The notes under the pieces: model-generated | The model's database searches: none | What the model saw: only the letters and a program-made list of their open reading frames with translations | What the model was told of the DNA's origin: nothing | From: CAYZTD01 sp964473335 | Lineage (GTDB): Archaea > Thermoplasmatota > E2 > DHVEG-1 | Assembly (NCBI GenBank): GCA_964473335.1 | Contig: CAYYOO010000039.1 | Location: 1 to 14,766, forward strand | Direction of reading: 5' to 3' | Length of the DNA: 14,766 bases | Shown: one piece after another, positions 1 through 7,805 of the stretch | Position numbering within the stretch: position 1 is the stretch's first letter | How the letters are laid out: the number at the start of each line of letters is the position of its first letter | Translations under genes and position numbers: made by a program

Positions 1-55
1 GATTAATCTTTTCGGGAAATTTAATAAATGGAAAACTATTGCATTGCTCTAAATT

Positions 56-1450
56 ATGACATGGATAGATGGACTTTTAATCTTTATTTCAATTCTTCTT
101 GGATACTTTATAATAGTTGGAATATTACACAAAACAGGTATTCTTGAAAAATATGGAATATCTTTGTACGGTCCAGCATTACTACTCAAAACAAAAAAAG
201 GTCTTAATTTTTTGAAAAAGATTGCAAGTAAAAAAAGATTTTTCAAAGGATATGGAAATATTGCTGTTCTAGTTTGTTTTATTTTGATGATTGTGATGGT
301 GCTTTTTTTCATCTGGCAATTTAACATATTGTTTGAAATCCCTGCAGAAAGAAGAGCTGAATTACCTGGTCCGGAATTTGCTTTGATTTTACCTGGGATA
401 AATCCAATTTTACCTTTGGAATACTTAGTTTACATTGTTGTTGCTTTGGCAATTGCAATAGTTGTTCATGAGTTTTCGCATGGAATTCTAGCTTATGCGG
501 GTGATCTAAAGGTAAAATCAATGGGAATTTTGTATATGATTATTCCGATTGGTGCTTTTGTTGAACCAGATGAAGAACAATTAAAAGAAACTACTATTCC
601 TAAAAGACTTAGGGTATTTGCAGCAGGCCCTATGTCAAATTTTGTAGTTTTTTTGATCTGTTTATTGTTGTTTAGTTTTGTTTTTATGTCTGTCGTGCAA
701 CCTGGGAATGGGCTAACCATCTATGAGGTCCATGATGATTCTCCGGCATTTGAAGAGGGAATAAGAAAAGGAGCAATTGTTACATCAATTAATGATACAG
801 ATATTACACAGTTCAAAGATATAACACAGAGATATATAGTTTATAGCAACATAATAAACAATACAAAAGCAAATGACACGATTAATATTTCTTATATCTA
901 CAATGGTAAAACTTATAATAAAAATTTAGAGCTTGATGATAAAGTTAATTATATTAAAAAAACTGAAAATGTAAATATTAGCAATATCAAAGGTAAAGGT
1001 GAAACAGGGATTTTTTCTTTTGTAAATGAGAAAGGAAATCTTGATTTATTAAGTAGTTTACCAACTTCTAGGGATCATATACTATATTTAATATCACTTC
1101 CGGTGATGGGATATTTTAATGGTTATAATCCACTTGCAGCGCCATTTACAGATGCATATATCATCACAGGTCCACTCAGTGCTTTACCTGAACCAGTCTT
1201 TTGGGGAATTGTAAATTTGTTATATTGGGTTTTCTGGCTAAATCTTATGGTCGGAATTTTTAATGTATTACCAATGGTTCCATTAGATGGAGGTTTCTTG
1301 TTTAACGATTATATCAAAGCATTTGTAAAAAAGATAAAAAAAGATATTTCAAAAGAGAGATTAGATAAAATCGTGGGACATATTTCACTTATTGTATCCT
1401 TATTCATTCTTTTTATGATAGTATTTCCCTTTTTCTTTAAATATATGTAA
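56..1450 (+). CDS. Site-2 protease family (M50) membrane metalloprotease with internal PDZ-like region
   Basis: Predicted intramembrane zinc protease of the site-2 protease/RseP family, 464 residues, which cuts membrane-anchored substrates within or near the bilayer. The zinc motif HEFSH (HExxH) is at 138-142 in a hydrophobic segment. The second family motif, LDGG in a NVLPMVPLDGG context, is at 410-413 and supplies the third ligand (Asp411). A conserved AAGPMSNF follows the first core at about 189-196. Hydrophobic helices lie near 5-25, 68-92, 122-147, 188-214, 380-408 and 440-464. A PDZ-like region (VHDDSPAFEEGIRKGAIVTSIN) spans about 222-300. The ATG at 56 is preceded by a TATA-like TTTAATAAAT about 30 nt upstream, so the leader is very short. 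The gene converges on L10e, with 8 nt between stops. The family is clear; the substrate is not predictable. Confidence 0.9.
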   Translation: MTWIDGLLIFISILLGYFIIVGILHKTGILEKYGISLYGPALLLKTKKGLNFLKKIASKKRFFKGYGNIAVLVCFILMIVMVLFFIWQFNILFEIPAERRAELPGPEFALILPGINPILPLEYLVYIVVALAIAIVVHEFSHGILAYAGDLKVKSMGILYMIIPIGAFVEPDEEQLKETTIPKRLRVFAAGPMSNFVVFLICLLLFSFVFMSVVQPGNGLTIYEVHDDSPAFEEGIRKGAIVTSINDTDITQFKDITQRYIVYSNIINNTKANDTINISYIYNGKTYNKNLELDDKVNYIKKTENVNISNIKGKGETGIFSFVNEKGNLDLLSSLPTSRDHILYLISLPVMGYFNGYNPLAAPFTDAYIITGPLSALPEPVFWGIVNLLYWVFWLNLMVGIFNVLPMVPLDGGFLFNDYIKAFVKKIKKDISKERLDKIVGHISLIVSLFILFMIVFPFFFKYM

Positions 1451-1458
1451 AAAAGATT

Positions 1459-1965
1459 TTATTTTTGTTCTTTTACTTCTACAGTACAAGGAGTAGGAAC
1501 CTTCATTGCTGCTTTTCTAAGTGCGTTTTTTGCATGATCGATATTTTCTTTTGTTGTTTCAACACTCATAATGACTTGTTTTGGTTTTACTCTTGCAGCG
1601 GTTCCAACATTTTTGCCAAATGATGCACGCATACCCTGACTAACACGATCTGCTCCAGCTCCTGTAGCCTGTTTGTTCTCTCTTAGTATTACATGTGGAT
1701 AAACTCTTATTTTTAACCTGTAGTTTGCAGGTCCTATCTTTTTTTCGACTACTCTGTTTGCTGTAACACGTGCTGATTCTAAAGCAGTATGTCTTATCTG
1801 ACATTTCTCTTCAGCTTTTAAAAGAACCATTAATTGAAAATCATCTTTTCTGTTCCCTAGTACAAACTGAGTGATATGAGGATTGGGTACACCACCGGTA
1901 TATTCTTTTCTTGTTTGTGGTTGTCCCCTTATGTACCTATACATCGAGCCTGGTTTTCTTGACAT
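1459..1965 (-). CDS. rpl10e: 50S ribosomal protein L10e (uL16)
   Basis: Large-subunit ribosomal protein of the uL16 family in its archaeal/eukaryotic L10e form, 168 residues, a normal archaeal length. It sits near the A-site tRNA and the central protuberance. The N-terminus (MSRKPGSMYR, then GVPNPHITQF) is characteristic. The middle (ESARVTANR, then YRLKIRVYPHVILREN) and the TGAGADRVSQGMRASFGK stretch are the conserved RNA-binding core. Start choice: ATG at 1965 is preceded by GGTGT five nt upstream, a good archaeal ribosome-binding site. A strong TATA region lies at 2003-2020, so the gene probably has its own promoter even though dph6 lies upstream on the same strand. Identification is certain. 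Confidence 0.97.
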   Translation of the reverse strand: MSRKPGSMYRYIRGQPQTRKEYTGGVPNPHITQFVLGNRKDDFQLMVLLKAEEKCQIRHTALESARVTANRVVEKKIGPANYRLKIRVYPHVILRENKQATGAGADRVSQGMRASFGKNVGTAARVKPKQVIMSVETTKENIDHAKNALRKAAMKVPTPCTVEVKEQK

Positions 1966-2002
1966 TTTTACACCATAGTATTTATTAGTAAGGCATTTGG
2001 AA

Positions 2003-2020
2003 TATATATCTTATTTATAA
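2003..2020 (-). promoter_or_regulatory. TATA region of the L10e gene
   Basis: Read leftward, TTATAAATAAG followed by ATATATATT lies about 40-55 nt before the L10e ATG. This fits a TATA box with transcription starting near 1980-1990 and a short leader carrying GGTG. Assigned by composition and spacing only. Confidence 0.5.
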
Positions 2021-2047
2021 CTCTTTTTACTGTTTTTATCCTATTTA

Positions 2048-2716
2048 TTATTTTACTTCAATTTCCATTCTCCAAGAATTTTTACTGCCTGTTATCTTTT
2101 TATTTATTATTTTCAAACCTCTTTTAAACAAGGGACAGTTTAAAACAAATGTTTCAGCTTCCCCTCCTTCAAATAATAGATGGATTCTATATTTTTTTTC
2201 TATTAGTTTTAATTTATTAAGACTTGAGTTATCGATTTTTTCCCCTAACCATTCTTTACTTAATCCTTCAGCAGCTACTGCGGTTATAATAATTTCAAAA
2301 TTATTTTCTAAAAGTTCTTTCCAATATTTTTCAGGATCTTTTTTCCATAAAGGATTGAAACATAAGATATTATGTTTATCACATATCTTTTGGATTCTTG
2401 AAGACTGATATACAGATTCTACAGCACCTGTTACAACTGCTTTTATACTGTATTTTTCAATAGCTTTTTTAATTGCATTTTCAAGATCCTTTAATTCTTC
2501 TTCTTTTTTTCCTTCAGTTTTTTGAATTATTATTGGAACTTCCATTACTTCAGCTTGTTTTTTAACTTTTGTAATTGAAGGAGTATGAAACATATAGCTA
2601 TCTTTATTACTTGAAAAAATACTTATCAAACAAGTTAGTTTATAGCCTTGTTTTTTTGCTTTGTATGCAGAAAAGACTGAATCTTTCCCTCCGGAAAATA
2701 AAACCGCACAATTCAT
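2048..2716 (-). CDS. dph6: Diphthine--ammonia ligase (Dph6-type N-type ATP pyrophosphatase)
   Basis: Likely the last enzyme of diphthamide synthesis: ATP-dependent amidation of diphthine on the target histidine of elongation factor 2. The 222-residue protein begins with the PP-loop SGGKDS at 8-13. Family signatures follow: VTGAVESVYQSSR at 95-107, NPLW at 121-124, and the C-terminal GGEAETFVLNCPLF at 184-197, which matches the GGE-ETFVLD-P motif of archaeal Dph6 proteins. Length is normal for the archaeal single-domain form. A TATA-like TTAAATAATA at 2737-2746 lies about 25 nt before the ATG, pointing to a nearly leaderless transcript of its own. L10e lies 82 nt downstream, a sensible translation-related neighbour. 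The family is sure; the exact substrate rests on homology. Confidence 0.88.
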   Translation of the reverse strand: MNCAVLFSGGKDSVFSAYKAKKQGYKLTCLISIFSSNKDSYMFHTPSITKVKKQAEVMEVPIIIQKTEGKKEEELKDLENAIKKAIEKYSIKAVVTGAVESVYQSSRIQKICDKHNILCFNPLWKKDPEKYWKELLENNFEIIITAVAAEGLSKEWLGEKIDNSSLNKLKLIEKKYRIHLLFEGGEAETFVLNCPLFKRGLKIINKKITGSKNSWRMEIEVK

Positions 2717-2736
2717 TCAAGTGTTGACAATAAAAA

Positions 2737-2746
2737 ATATTATTTA
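2737..2746 (-). promoter_or_regulatory. TATA box for dph6
   Basis: TTAAATAATA on the minus strand, centred about 25 nt before the dph6 ATG at 2716 and inside the 49-nt gap after the preceding gene. The spacing suggests transcription begins at or within a few bases of the start codon. Confidence 0.45.
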
Positions 2747-2765
2747 AGATTTGGTAAAAATAATG

Positions 2766-3281
2766 TCATTTTTTCATCGGGAAATCCCAGATTGATTCTT
2801 TTAATCTGGTATGACCAATTATCTTTTTTTCACATATTTTGTTTTCTTCTGGTTTTAGTTGATAATAATATATTTGAGGATTAAAGTTTAATTTTTTTAA
2901 GTTAATTTTTTTTTCGATTGGTACTCTTCTACGGACTATAATTATTTTATTTCTTTTTTCTTTTTTTGTTTCAACGATTTTATAGGCTTTTTTTTCTCTA
3001 TTGAATTTATTAAACTCCTCAATCTCTTTTTTTGCATTTTCAATTTTTATTTTAACTATTTTAATTGTTGTCTTTGTAATTTTTTTAGTTATTAAAAATA
3101 TATTTCTAAAAATTTTCTTTGAATATTTTTTTGTAAAAATTAATGATTTTTGAAGTGTATAATCTTTAGTTGATCTATTTTTTCTTATTCTATTAGGTTT
3201 TTTAATTTCTTTTTTTTCTATATTTGGTTTTTTTTCAAATTGCTCTCTGAGTTTGTTTAGATCTGAATATTCTTCTTTCAA
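2766..3281 (-). CDS. Highly basic Lys/Arg-rich protein of unknown function
   Basis: I do not recognise this 171-residue protein. About 30% of its residues are Lys or Arg, in runs such as EKKEIKK, KIRK-type clusters and a VRRR at about 117-120. Isoleucine is also abundant, and the middle (about 60-95) reads as a long charged helix. There are no Cys pairs, signal peptide or clear membrane segment. The basic charge suggests nucleic-acid or ribosome binding, but that is inference only. The start is TTG at 3281, preceded by GAGGGTAA about seven nt upstream, a good ribosome-binding site that supports a real gene. It lies 20 nt after the stop of the gap-truncated gene on the same strand, so the two are probably co-transcribed. 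Confidence 0.6.
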   Translation of the reverse strand: MKEEYSDLNKLREQFEKKPNIEKKEIKKPNRIRKNRSTKDYTLQKSLIFTKKYSKKIFRNIFLITKKITKTTIKIVKIKIENAKKEIEEFNKFNREKKAYKIVETKKEKRNKIIIVRRRVPIEKKINLKKLNFNPQIYYYQLKPEENKICEKKIIGHTRLKESIWDFPMKK

Positions 3282-3301
3282 AAATTACCCTCTTAGTTAT
3301 T

Positions 3302-3361
3302 TTATTCTTTTTTGTATTCTTCTAGTGTTCCATCTTCATTTTCTTCGAATAAAGGTATCTG
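3302..3361 (-). CDS. C-terminal fragment of a gene cut by the assembly gap
   Basis: An open frame runs leftward out of the N-run and ends at TAA 3302-3304. Its last residues are QIPLFEENEDGTLEEYKKE, an acidic tail. Only 19 codons are visible, so the product cannot be identified. It ends 20 nt before the TTG start of the Lys-rich gene on the same strand, which suggests a shared transcript. The true start must lie inside the gap, because a different leftward gene already stops at 3468, just upstream of the gap. Partial because of missing sequence, not because of decay. Confidence 0.5.
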   Translation of the reverse strand, partial: QIPLFEENEDGTLEEYKKE

Positions 3362-3461
3362 NNNNNNNNNNNNNNNNNNNNNNNNNNNNNNNNNNNNNNN
3401 NNNNNNNNNNNNNNNNNNNNNNNNNNNNNNNNNNNNNNNNNNNNNNNNNNNNNNNNNNNNN
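3362..3461. other. Scaffold gap (100 N)
   Basis: Exactly 100 undetermined bases, the usual placeholder for a join of unknown length. Gene order across it depends on the scaffolding being right. The leftward strand is coding on both sides: a stop just to the right and an open frame just to the left. Confidence 0.98.
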
Positions 3462-3467
3462 AAAAAA

Positions 3468-3596
3468 CTATTTTTGTCTTTTAGCAAGTTCTTCTTGGCT
3501 GTAATATTTTCTGTGGCAACTTGGACAAATTATTGGAGATTCTTTTGAGCTTCTCACCCATCTATGACCGCAAAAAGGACAATTTTCTCGTTTCAT
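3468..3596 (-). CDS. Small zinc-ribbon protein, 42 residues
   Basis: A short leftward gene from ATG 3596 to TAG 3468, just before the gap. It encodes MKRENCPFCGHRWVRSS and then ICPSCHRKYYSQ, ending in a charged helix (EELAKRQK). The two CxxC pairs (CPFC at 6-9, CPSC at 24-27) are spaced as in a minimal zinc ribbon, usually a nucleic-acid or protein-binding module. A TATA-like TTTAAATAG lies at 3627-3635, about 35 nt before the start. No strong ribosome-binding site is visible. Specific function unknown; similar mini zinc ribbons are common in archaea. It may be co-transcribed with the genes left of the gap if the gap is short. Confidence 0.72.
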   Translation of the reverse strand: MKRENCPFCGHRWVRSSKESPIICPSCHRKYYSQEELAKRQK

Positions 3597-3626
3597 AGTT
3601 TCTCTGCAGAATCAATATATATCTCT

Positions 3627-3635
3627 CTATTTAAA
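3627..3635 (-). promoter_or_regulatory. TATA box for the small zinc-ribbon gene
   Basis: TTTAAATAG on the minus strand, 31-39 nt before the ATG at 3596. The spacing predicts a leader of about ten nt. Composition-based call in AT-rich DNA. Confidence 0.35.
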
Positions 3636-3686
3636 AAGCTATCTCTATTTGTAAAAAATTTTATTATTTATTATTAGAAATAGAAA

Positions 3687-3830
3687 TTAGTTATTATTTT
3701 TCCATTTGAACTCTACTTTTTTATAATGAGGTGGAATATATCTTCCATCTTTTGTTTTATAACCTTCTACAGGCTCATATTTAATTCCATATTTTCCAAT
3801 TTTACTATGTTTATGTTTCATATCTATCAT
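3687..3830 (-). CDS. Small basic protein of unknown function, 47 residues
   Basis: A short leftward gene from ATG 3830 to TAA 3687. It begins MIDMKHKHSKIGKYG and continues through VEGYKTKDGRYIPPHYKKVEFKW. It is rich in Lys, Tyr and His and has no Cys pairs or membrane segment. GGAGG lies three nt before the first ATG and twelve nt before a second in-frame ATG (codon 4). Either could be the start, and the strong site argues that the gene is translated. The GYKTKDGRYIPPHYK stretch looks like a compact beta-rich motif, but I cannot name a family. The 90 nt between it and the zinc-ribbon gene hold the latter's promoter. Confidence 0.5.
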   Translation of the reverse strand: MIDMKHKHSKIGKYGIKYEPVEGYKTKDGRYIPPHYKKVEFKWKNNN

Positions 3831-3984
3831 ATCCCTCCTTTCATCTTTACCATGCTAATTAATAGCAACTTAAATTTTTGTAAGTAATAGTACTTAAATC
3901 TTTTTTGTAAAAATGACAAATGTCTAGTCCTAAAACTATTTTGCTCAAAATTTTATTAGAAAATTATAGGTTTTTTTTAATCTT

Positions 3985-4644
3985 TTATTCTACATTTACT
4001 TCTAATCTGCAAATATCGCCGAGTCCTGATTTAATAATATCTCCCTTTTTAATTCTCTCAACACCTTCAGGTGTACCTGTCATAATTAGATCCCCTGGTT
4101 CAATAGTCATTATGTTTGATACGAACTCAATAATCTCTTCAATTGTTAAAATCATATTTTTTGTATTTGATTTTTGTTTTAAAATGTTATTTACCTTTAA
4201 CCATATGTCAAGATTATGGGGGCTTTCAACTTTATTTTTTAATACAACATCACTTAAAGGAGCAAAAGTATCAAAACCTTTTGCTATTCCCCAAGGCCAA
4301 CCTTTTTTCTTGGCTTTTGTTTGAATGTCCCTAGCTGTGATATCCAGTGCAAGAAGATATCCTAAAACATGATCCATAGCTTCATTTTTTGGTATATTTT
4401 TACCTTTTTTACCTATAACTATTCCCATCTCTACTTCATGATGAACATCTTTTGAACGATTTGGTATTTTTATTGTTTCATTGTTGAATATGACTGAACT
4501 AGATGGCTTTAAGAATAATATTGGCTTTTTTGTTATCCTGCTCTTCATTTCCTCAGCATGTTTTTTATATGTTCTAGCCAGACAGATTATTTTACCGATT
4601 TGCAGATCTTTATTTGTTTTTTCTTCAAATTTATAATTCGTCAT
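3985..4644 (-). CDS. Fumarylacetoacetate hydrolase (FAH) family enzyme, FAHD1-like
   Basis: A 219-residue member of the FAH family. Close relatives hydrolyse acylpyruvates or fumarylpyruvate, or decarboxylate oxaloacetate. The divalent-metal site is intact: E70 and E72 in HHEVEMGIVIG and D101 in LALDITARD. The catalytic lysine is K122 in AKGFDTFAP. The core closes with IEPGDLIMTGTPEGV. The short length without an N-terminal SH3-like domain fits the FAHD1/YcgM group. The start is ATG 4644; a TATA-like element 24-32 nt upstream predicts a leaderless transcript. It is divergent from gcvPA with about 100 nt between starts, so the two may share control, but no chemical link is evident. Family sure, substrate unknown. 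Confidence 0.88.
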   Translation of the reverse strand: MTNYKFEEKTNKDLQIGKIICLARTYKKHAEEMKSRITKKPILFLKPSSSVIFNNETIKIPNRSKDVHHEVEMGIVIGKKGKNIPKNEAMDHVLGYLLALDITARDIQTKAKKKGWPWGIAKGFDTFAPLSDVVLKNKVESPHNLDIWLKVNNILKQKSNTKNMILTIEEIIEFVSNIMTIEPGDLIMTGTPEGVERIKKGDIIKSGLGDICRLEVNVE

Positions 4645-4667
4645 TAAAAAATATGAATGTTTTATCT

Positions 4668-4676
4668 ATTTTAAAT
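4668..4676 (-). promoter_or_regulatory. TATA box for the FAH-family gene
   Basis: TATTTAAAA-type sequence on the minus strand, 24-32 nt before the ATG at 4644, the spacing expected for a leaderless archaeal mRNA. It is part of a compact divergent promoter region with gcvPA. Confidence 0.45.
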
Positions 4677-4691
4677 ATTTCAATAAATTTT

Positions 4692-4700
4692 TTTAAATAC
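4692..4700 (+). promoter_or_regulatory. TATA box for the gcvPA-gcvPB operon
   Basis: TTTAAATAC on the plus strand, 46-54 nt before the gcvPA ATG at 4746. Transcription would start near 4722-4726, leaving a short leader that contains the GGGG ribosome-binding site at 4737-4740. Confidence 0.45.
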
Positions 4701-4745
4701 GAAAAATTTCTTTAATATCTTAATGTTACCAGCAAAGGGGTTCTG

Positions 4746-6086
4746 ATGAAATTTATTCCTAATTCAAATCTTAAAAAAGAAATGCTAAAAGAAATCGGAC
4801 TTAAAAATATTGATGATTTGTTCTCTGATATACCAAAAGAAATTCTAAACAAAAAAATAAATCTAAAAGGACCAATATCTCAAAAAGATACAGAGAAAAA
4901 ATTAAGAGATATTTCAAATAAGAACAGATCTTGTAATGAATTTACCTGTTTTACAGGCGGAGGTATGAAACCTCATTATATTCCAAGTATTGTAAAATCA
5001 ATAAGTTCACGTGGAGAGTTTTTTACAGCTTATACTCCTTATCAATCAGAGGCAAGTCAAGGTTTCTTGCAAGCAATGTTTGAATATCAGAGTATGATTG
5101 CAGAGCTTACCGGTATGGATATAGCTAATTGCTCACTTTATGATGGGGTTACTGCTCTATCAGAAGCTTGCTTAATGAGCAACAGGATAAACAAAAAAAA
5201 TGTATTCATCATACCTGAAAATATCTCGTTTGAAAAAAAATCTGTGTTAAAGAATTATTGTAAAGGCCCTGGAATTGAAATAAAAGAAGTATCTTATGAT
5301 AAAAAAACAGGGCAGATTAATATTGAGGATTTAAAGAAAAAAATGGATGAAAATGTTTCTGGTGTGTATATCGAAAATCCCAATTTTTTTGGAATGTTTG
5401 AAGAGGAAATAGAAAAAATTAGAGATATTGTTAGAAATTTTAATGCGATTTTTGTTGTTGGAATTGATCCAATATCTTTAGGAATTATCAAAAGTCCTGG
5501 AGAATATGATGCTGATATTGTGATAGGGGAGGCAAGTTGTTTTGGAAACCCAGTCGATTTTGGAGGATCAACACTTGGTTTATTTGCTTGTAAAAAAAGA
5601 TTTCTGCGACAGATGCCAGGCAGAATCATTGGTCTGACAAAAGATAAGGAAAATAAAATGGCTTTCTGTATGGCCTTACAGACCCGAGAGCAACACATCC
5701 GTAGAGGAAGAGCAACAAGTAATATTTGTACAAATGAGGGTCTTTGTGCACTTTGTGCATGTATACATCTTTCCTGGCTTGGTGGAACAGGTATTAATAA
5801 ACTGGCATTAGAAAATTACAAAAAGTCTCACCTTCTATTTGACAAAATATTAAAAATAGATGGCTTTGAACCATTGTTTAATTCACCTTTTTTCAACGAG
5901 TTTATAATTAAATGTAAAAAAGATCCAAGAACTATAAATAAAAAACTATTAAAGAATAATATCCAAGGCGGGTTAGTTTTAGAAGATAGTTATCCAGATT
6001 TAAAACAGTGTATGCTTCTAGGTGTAACAGAGATTCATACTGAAGATGAAATAAACAAATTTATTGATGTAATTAGGGAGGTATAA
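4746..6086 (+). CDS. gcvPA: Glycine dehydrogenase (decarboxylating) subunit 1
   Basis: First subunit of the split P-protein of the glycine cleavage system. With subunit 2 it decarboxylates glycine using PLP and passes the aminomethyl group to lipoylated H-protein. The 446-residue length is typical. Signatures include FTAYTPYQSEASQGFLQAMFE and the following LTGMDIANCSLYDG in the first third, and TREQHIRRGRATSNICTNEGLCAL at about 315-340. This half-protein carries the PLP-type fold but not the PLP lysine, which is in subunit 2. The ATG at 4746 follows GGGG by five nt. GGGAGGT at the gene's 3' end serves the next start. It ends two nt before gcvPB, so the two are surely co-transcribed. Confidence 0.95.
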   Translation: MKFIPNSNLKKEMLKEIGLKNIDDLFSDIPKEILNKKINLKGPISQKDTEKKLRDISNKNRSCNEFTCFTGGGMKPHYIPSIVKSISSRGEFFTAYTPYQSEASQGFLQAMFEYQSMIAELTGMDIANCSLYDGVTALSEACLMSNRINKKNVFIIPENISFEKKSVLKNYCKGPGIEIKEVSYDKKTGQINIEDLKKKMDENVSGVYIENPNFFGMFEEEIEKIRDIVRNFNAIFVVGIDPISLGIIKSPGEYDADIVIGEASCFGNPVDFGGSTLGLFACKKRFLRQMPGRIIGLTKDKENKMAFCMALQTREQHIRRGRATSNICTNEGLCALCACIHLSWLGGTGINKLALENYKKSHLLFDKILKIDGFEPLFNSPFFNEFIIKCKKDPRTINKKLLKNNIQGGLVLEDSYPDLKQCMLLGVTEIHTEDEINKFIDVIREV

Positions 6087-6088
6087 AG

Positions 6089-7525
6089 ATGTACAGATCA
6101 GCTAAATATGAGGAACCTTTACTAATTGACCTTGAGTCTAAACATGAAAAAATTAAATCTTTAAAGGAACTGCCGAAATCTTTGATTAAGAAAAGTGATA
6201 TTAAAATTCCAACTTTGGATGAAACCCAAGTTGTACGTCATTTTCATAGACTTAGTCAGATGAACTATGGTATAGATAACGGTATTTACCCTCTTGGGTC
6301 ATGTACAATGAAATATAATCCTCGTTTATGTGAAGAAATAGCAGCTTTGGATAAATTTTCTAATACTTCCCCTAATCAAGATATATCTACTGTACAGGGT
6401 AACCTTCAAATTATGTATGAACTTGAAAAAATGCTCTGTGAAATTACTGGTATGGACTATTTTTCACTTCAACCAGCGGCAGGTGCTCATGGCGAATTCT
6501 TAGGTATGCTTCTAACAAGAGCATTCCATGAATATAATAATGATACAAATCGAAATGAAATAATAATTCCTGATACAGCACATGGAACTAATCCTGCAAG
6601 TGCTACAATGGCAGGATATAGCTTAACTGAGATCCCTTCAAACAAGGATGGAATGGTCGATCTTGATGTACTTGATAAAACACTTTCAGAAAAAACAGCT
6701 TGTTTTATGTTAACTAATCCTAATACTCTAGGAGTTTTCGAATCAGATATTTTAGAAGTTTCAAAAATGGTCCATAAGGTTGGTGCTCTTCTTTATTATG
6801 ATGGTGCAAATATGAATGCCATAATGGGTAAAGCAAAACCAGGGGACATGGGATTTGATATAATTCATCTGAATTTACATAAAACGTTTTCAACACCACA
6901 TGGTGGCGGTGGTCCAGGTAGTGGACCTGTAGGTGTTAAAAAAAGACTTGAAAAGTTTTTACCAATTCCAAGAATCTCAAAAATAAAGGATAGTTATTTT
7001 TTTGATAATGATAAACCTGATAGCATTGGTAAATTAAAGGGTTTTTATGGTAATTTTAGTGTACTTTTAAAAGCCTATACTTATATTACCATGATGGGTA
7101 AAGATGGATTAAAAGAAGCATCTGAAATAGCTGTTCTCAATTCAAATTATATGAAAGAAAAAATTCTTAAAAGTAAAAGATATGAGATGCCATATAAAAA
7201 AATCAGAAAACATGAATTTGTTTTGAGTTGTGAAAACCTAAAAAAAGATAGAGATGTTAGAGCTCTTGATATAGCTAAAAGACTTCTTGATTATGGACTT
7301 CATCCGCCAACTGTCTATTTTCCACTAATCGTTAAAGAAGCTTTGATGATAGAGCCAACTGAATCTGAATCAAAAAAAGAACTTGACAAATATATTGATA
7401 CACTCTTAAAGATATCAAAAGAAGATCCTGATATATTAAAAAATGCTCCGCAGAACACACCAGTAAAACGTGTTGATGAAGTGTCAGCAACAAAAAATCC
7501 TATACTAAATTGGAATATGATTTAA
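6089..7525 (+). CDS. gcvPB: Glycine dehydrogenase (decarboxylating) subunit 2
   Basis: Second subunit of the split P-protein, 478 residues, a usual length. It carries the PLP-binding lysine, K265, in NLHKTFSTPHGGGGPGSGP, the strongest family signature. Other conserved stretches are YPLGSCTMKYNPR at 67-79, LQPAAGAHGE at 127-136, and DTAHGTNPASA near 162-172. ATG 6089 follows GGGAGGT with about six nt spacing, inside the end of gcvPA. The active glycine cleavage complex also needs T-, H- and L-proteins, which are not in this window. In archaea the system may run either to break down glycine or in the reverse direction; the sequence does not decide this. Confidence 0.96.
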   Translation: MYRSAKYEEPLLIDLESKHEKIKSLKELPKSLIKKSDIKIPTLDETQVVRHFHRLSQMNYGIDNGIYPLGSCTMKYNPRLCEEIAALDKFSNTSPNQDISTVQGNLQIMYELEKMLCEITGMDYFSLQPAAGAHGEFLGMLLTRAFHEYNNDTNRNEIIIPDTAHGTNPASATMAGYSLTEIPSNKDGMVDLDVLDKTLSEKTACFMLTNPNTLGVFESDILEVSKMVHKVGALLYYDGANMNAIMGKAKPGDMGFDIIHLNLHKTFSTPHGGGGPGSGPVGVKKRLEKFLPIPRISKIKDSYFFDNDKPDSIGKLKGFYGNFSVLLKAYTYITMMGKDGLKEASEIAVLNSNYMKEKILKSKRYEMPYKKIRKHEFVLSCENLKKDRDVRALDIAKRLLDYGLHPPTVYFPLIVKEALMIEPTESESKKELDKYIDTLLKISKEDPDILKNAPQNTPVKRVDEVSATKNPILNWNMI

Positions 7526-7728
7526 TCTTTTTTTTCATCTTCCATAAGAGTAATTAAAATTCCAATTATTCCTGGAATTATCAGTACTATTGACAGAGAA
7601 TAAACTCCTATATCATACCATACTCCGTAAGTAGCTCCCCAAAGAATATAGAAAAGTATTCCTCCAACTAAAAACAAAATCGATAAAATCGTATAAATAT
7701 TGAATTTTTCTAGATTTATCTTAATCAT
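7522..7728 (-). CDS. Small two-helix membrane protein, unknown function
   Basis: A 68-residue protein with two hydrophobic helices, about 12-30 and 42-61, joined by a short loop (ATYGVWYDIG). The N-terminus is basic (MIKINLEKF) and the C-terminus acidic and charged (MEDEKKD). The ATG at 7728 is preceded by GAGGT about seven nt upstream, a clear ribosome-binding site. The gene converges on gcvPB, and the stop codons overlap by three bases. I recognise no family; the form suits a small membrane subunit or an accessory protein. The strong start signal and clean two-helix pattern make a real gene likely. Confidence 0.65.
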   Translation of the reverse strand: MIKINLEKFNIYTILSILFLVGGILFYILWGATYGVWYDIGVYSLSIVLIIPGIIGILITLMEDEKKD

Positions 7729-7805
7729 ATTTTATACCTCATAGTTGTTTATATTAAATACTTTGGGTTTTTTTCTCAAACAGATTTTTCCCAATAATTT
7801 TAGGA

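Noticed and set aside
3253..3548. Open frames bridging the N-run
   Set aside because: They exist only because undetermined bases contain no stops; no evidence supports continuity across the gap.
3880..3900. AAGTA-ATAG-TACTT hairpin between the FAH-family gene and the 47-residue gene
   Set aside because: Five-bp arms in AT-rich DNA are expected by chance, and no T-run follows in the direction of either gene's end.
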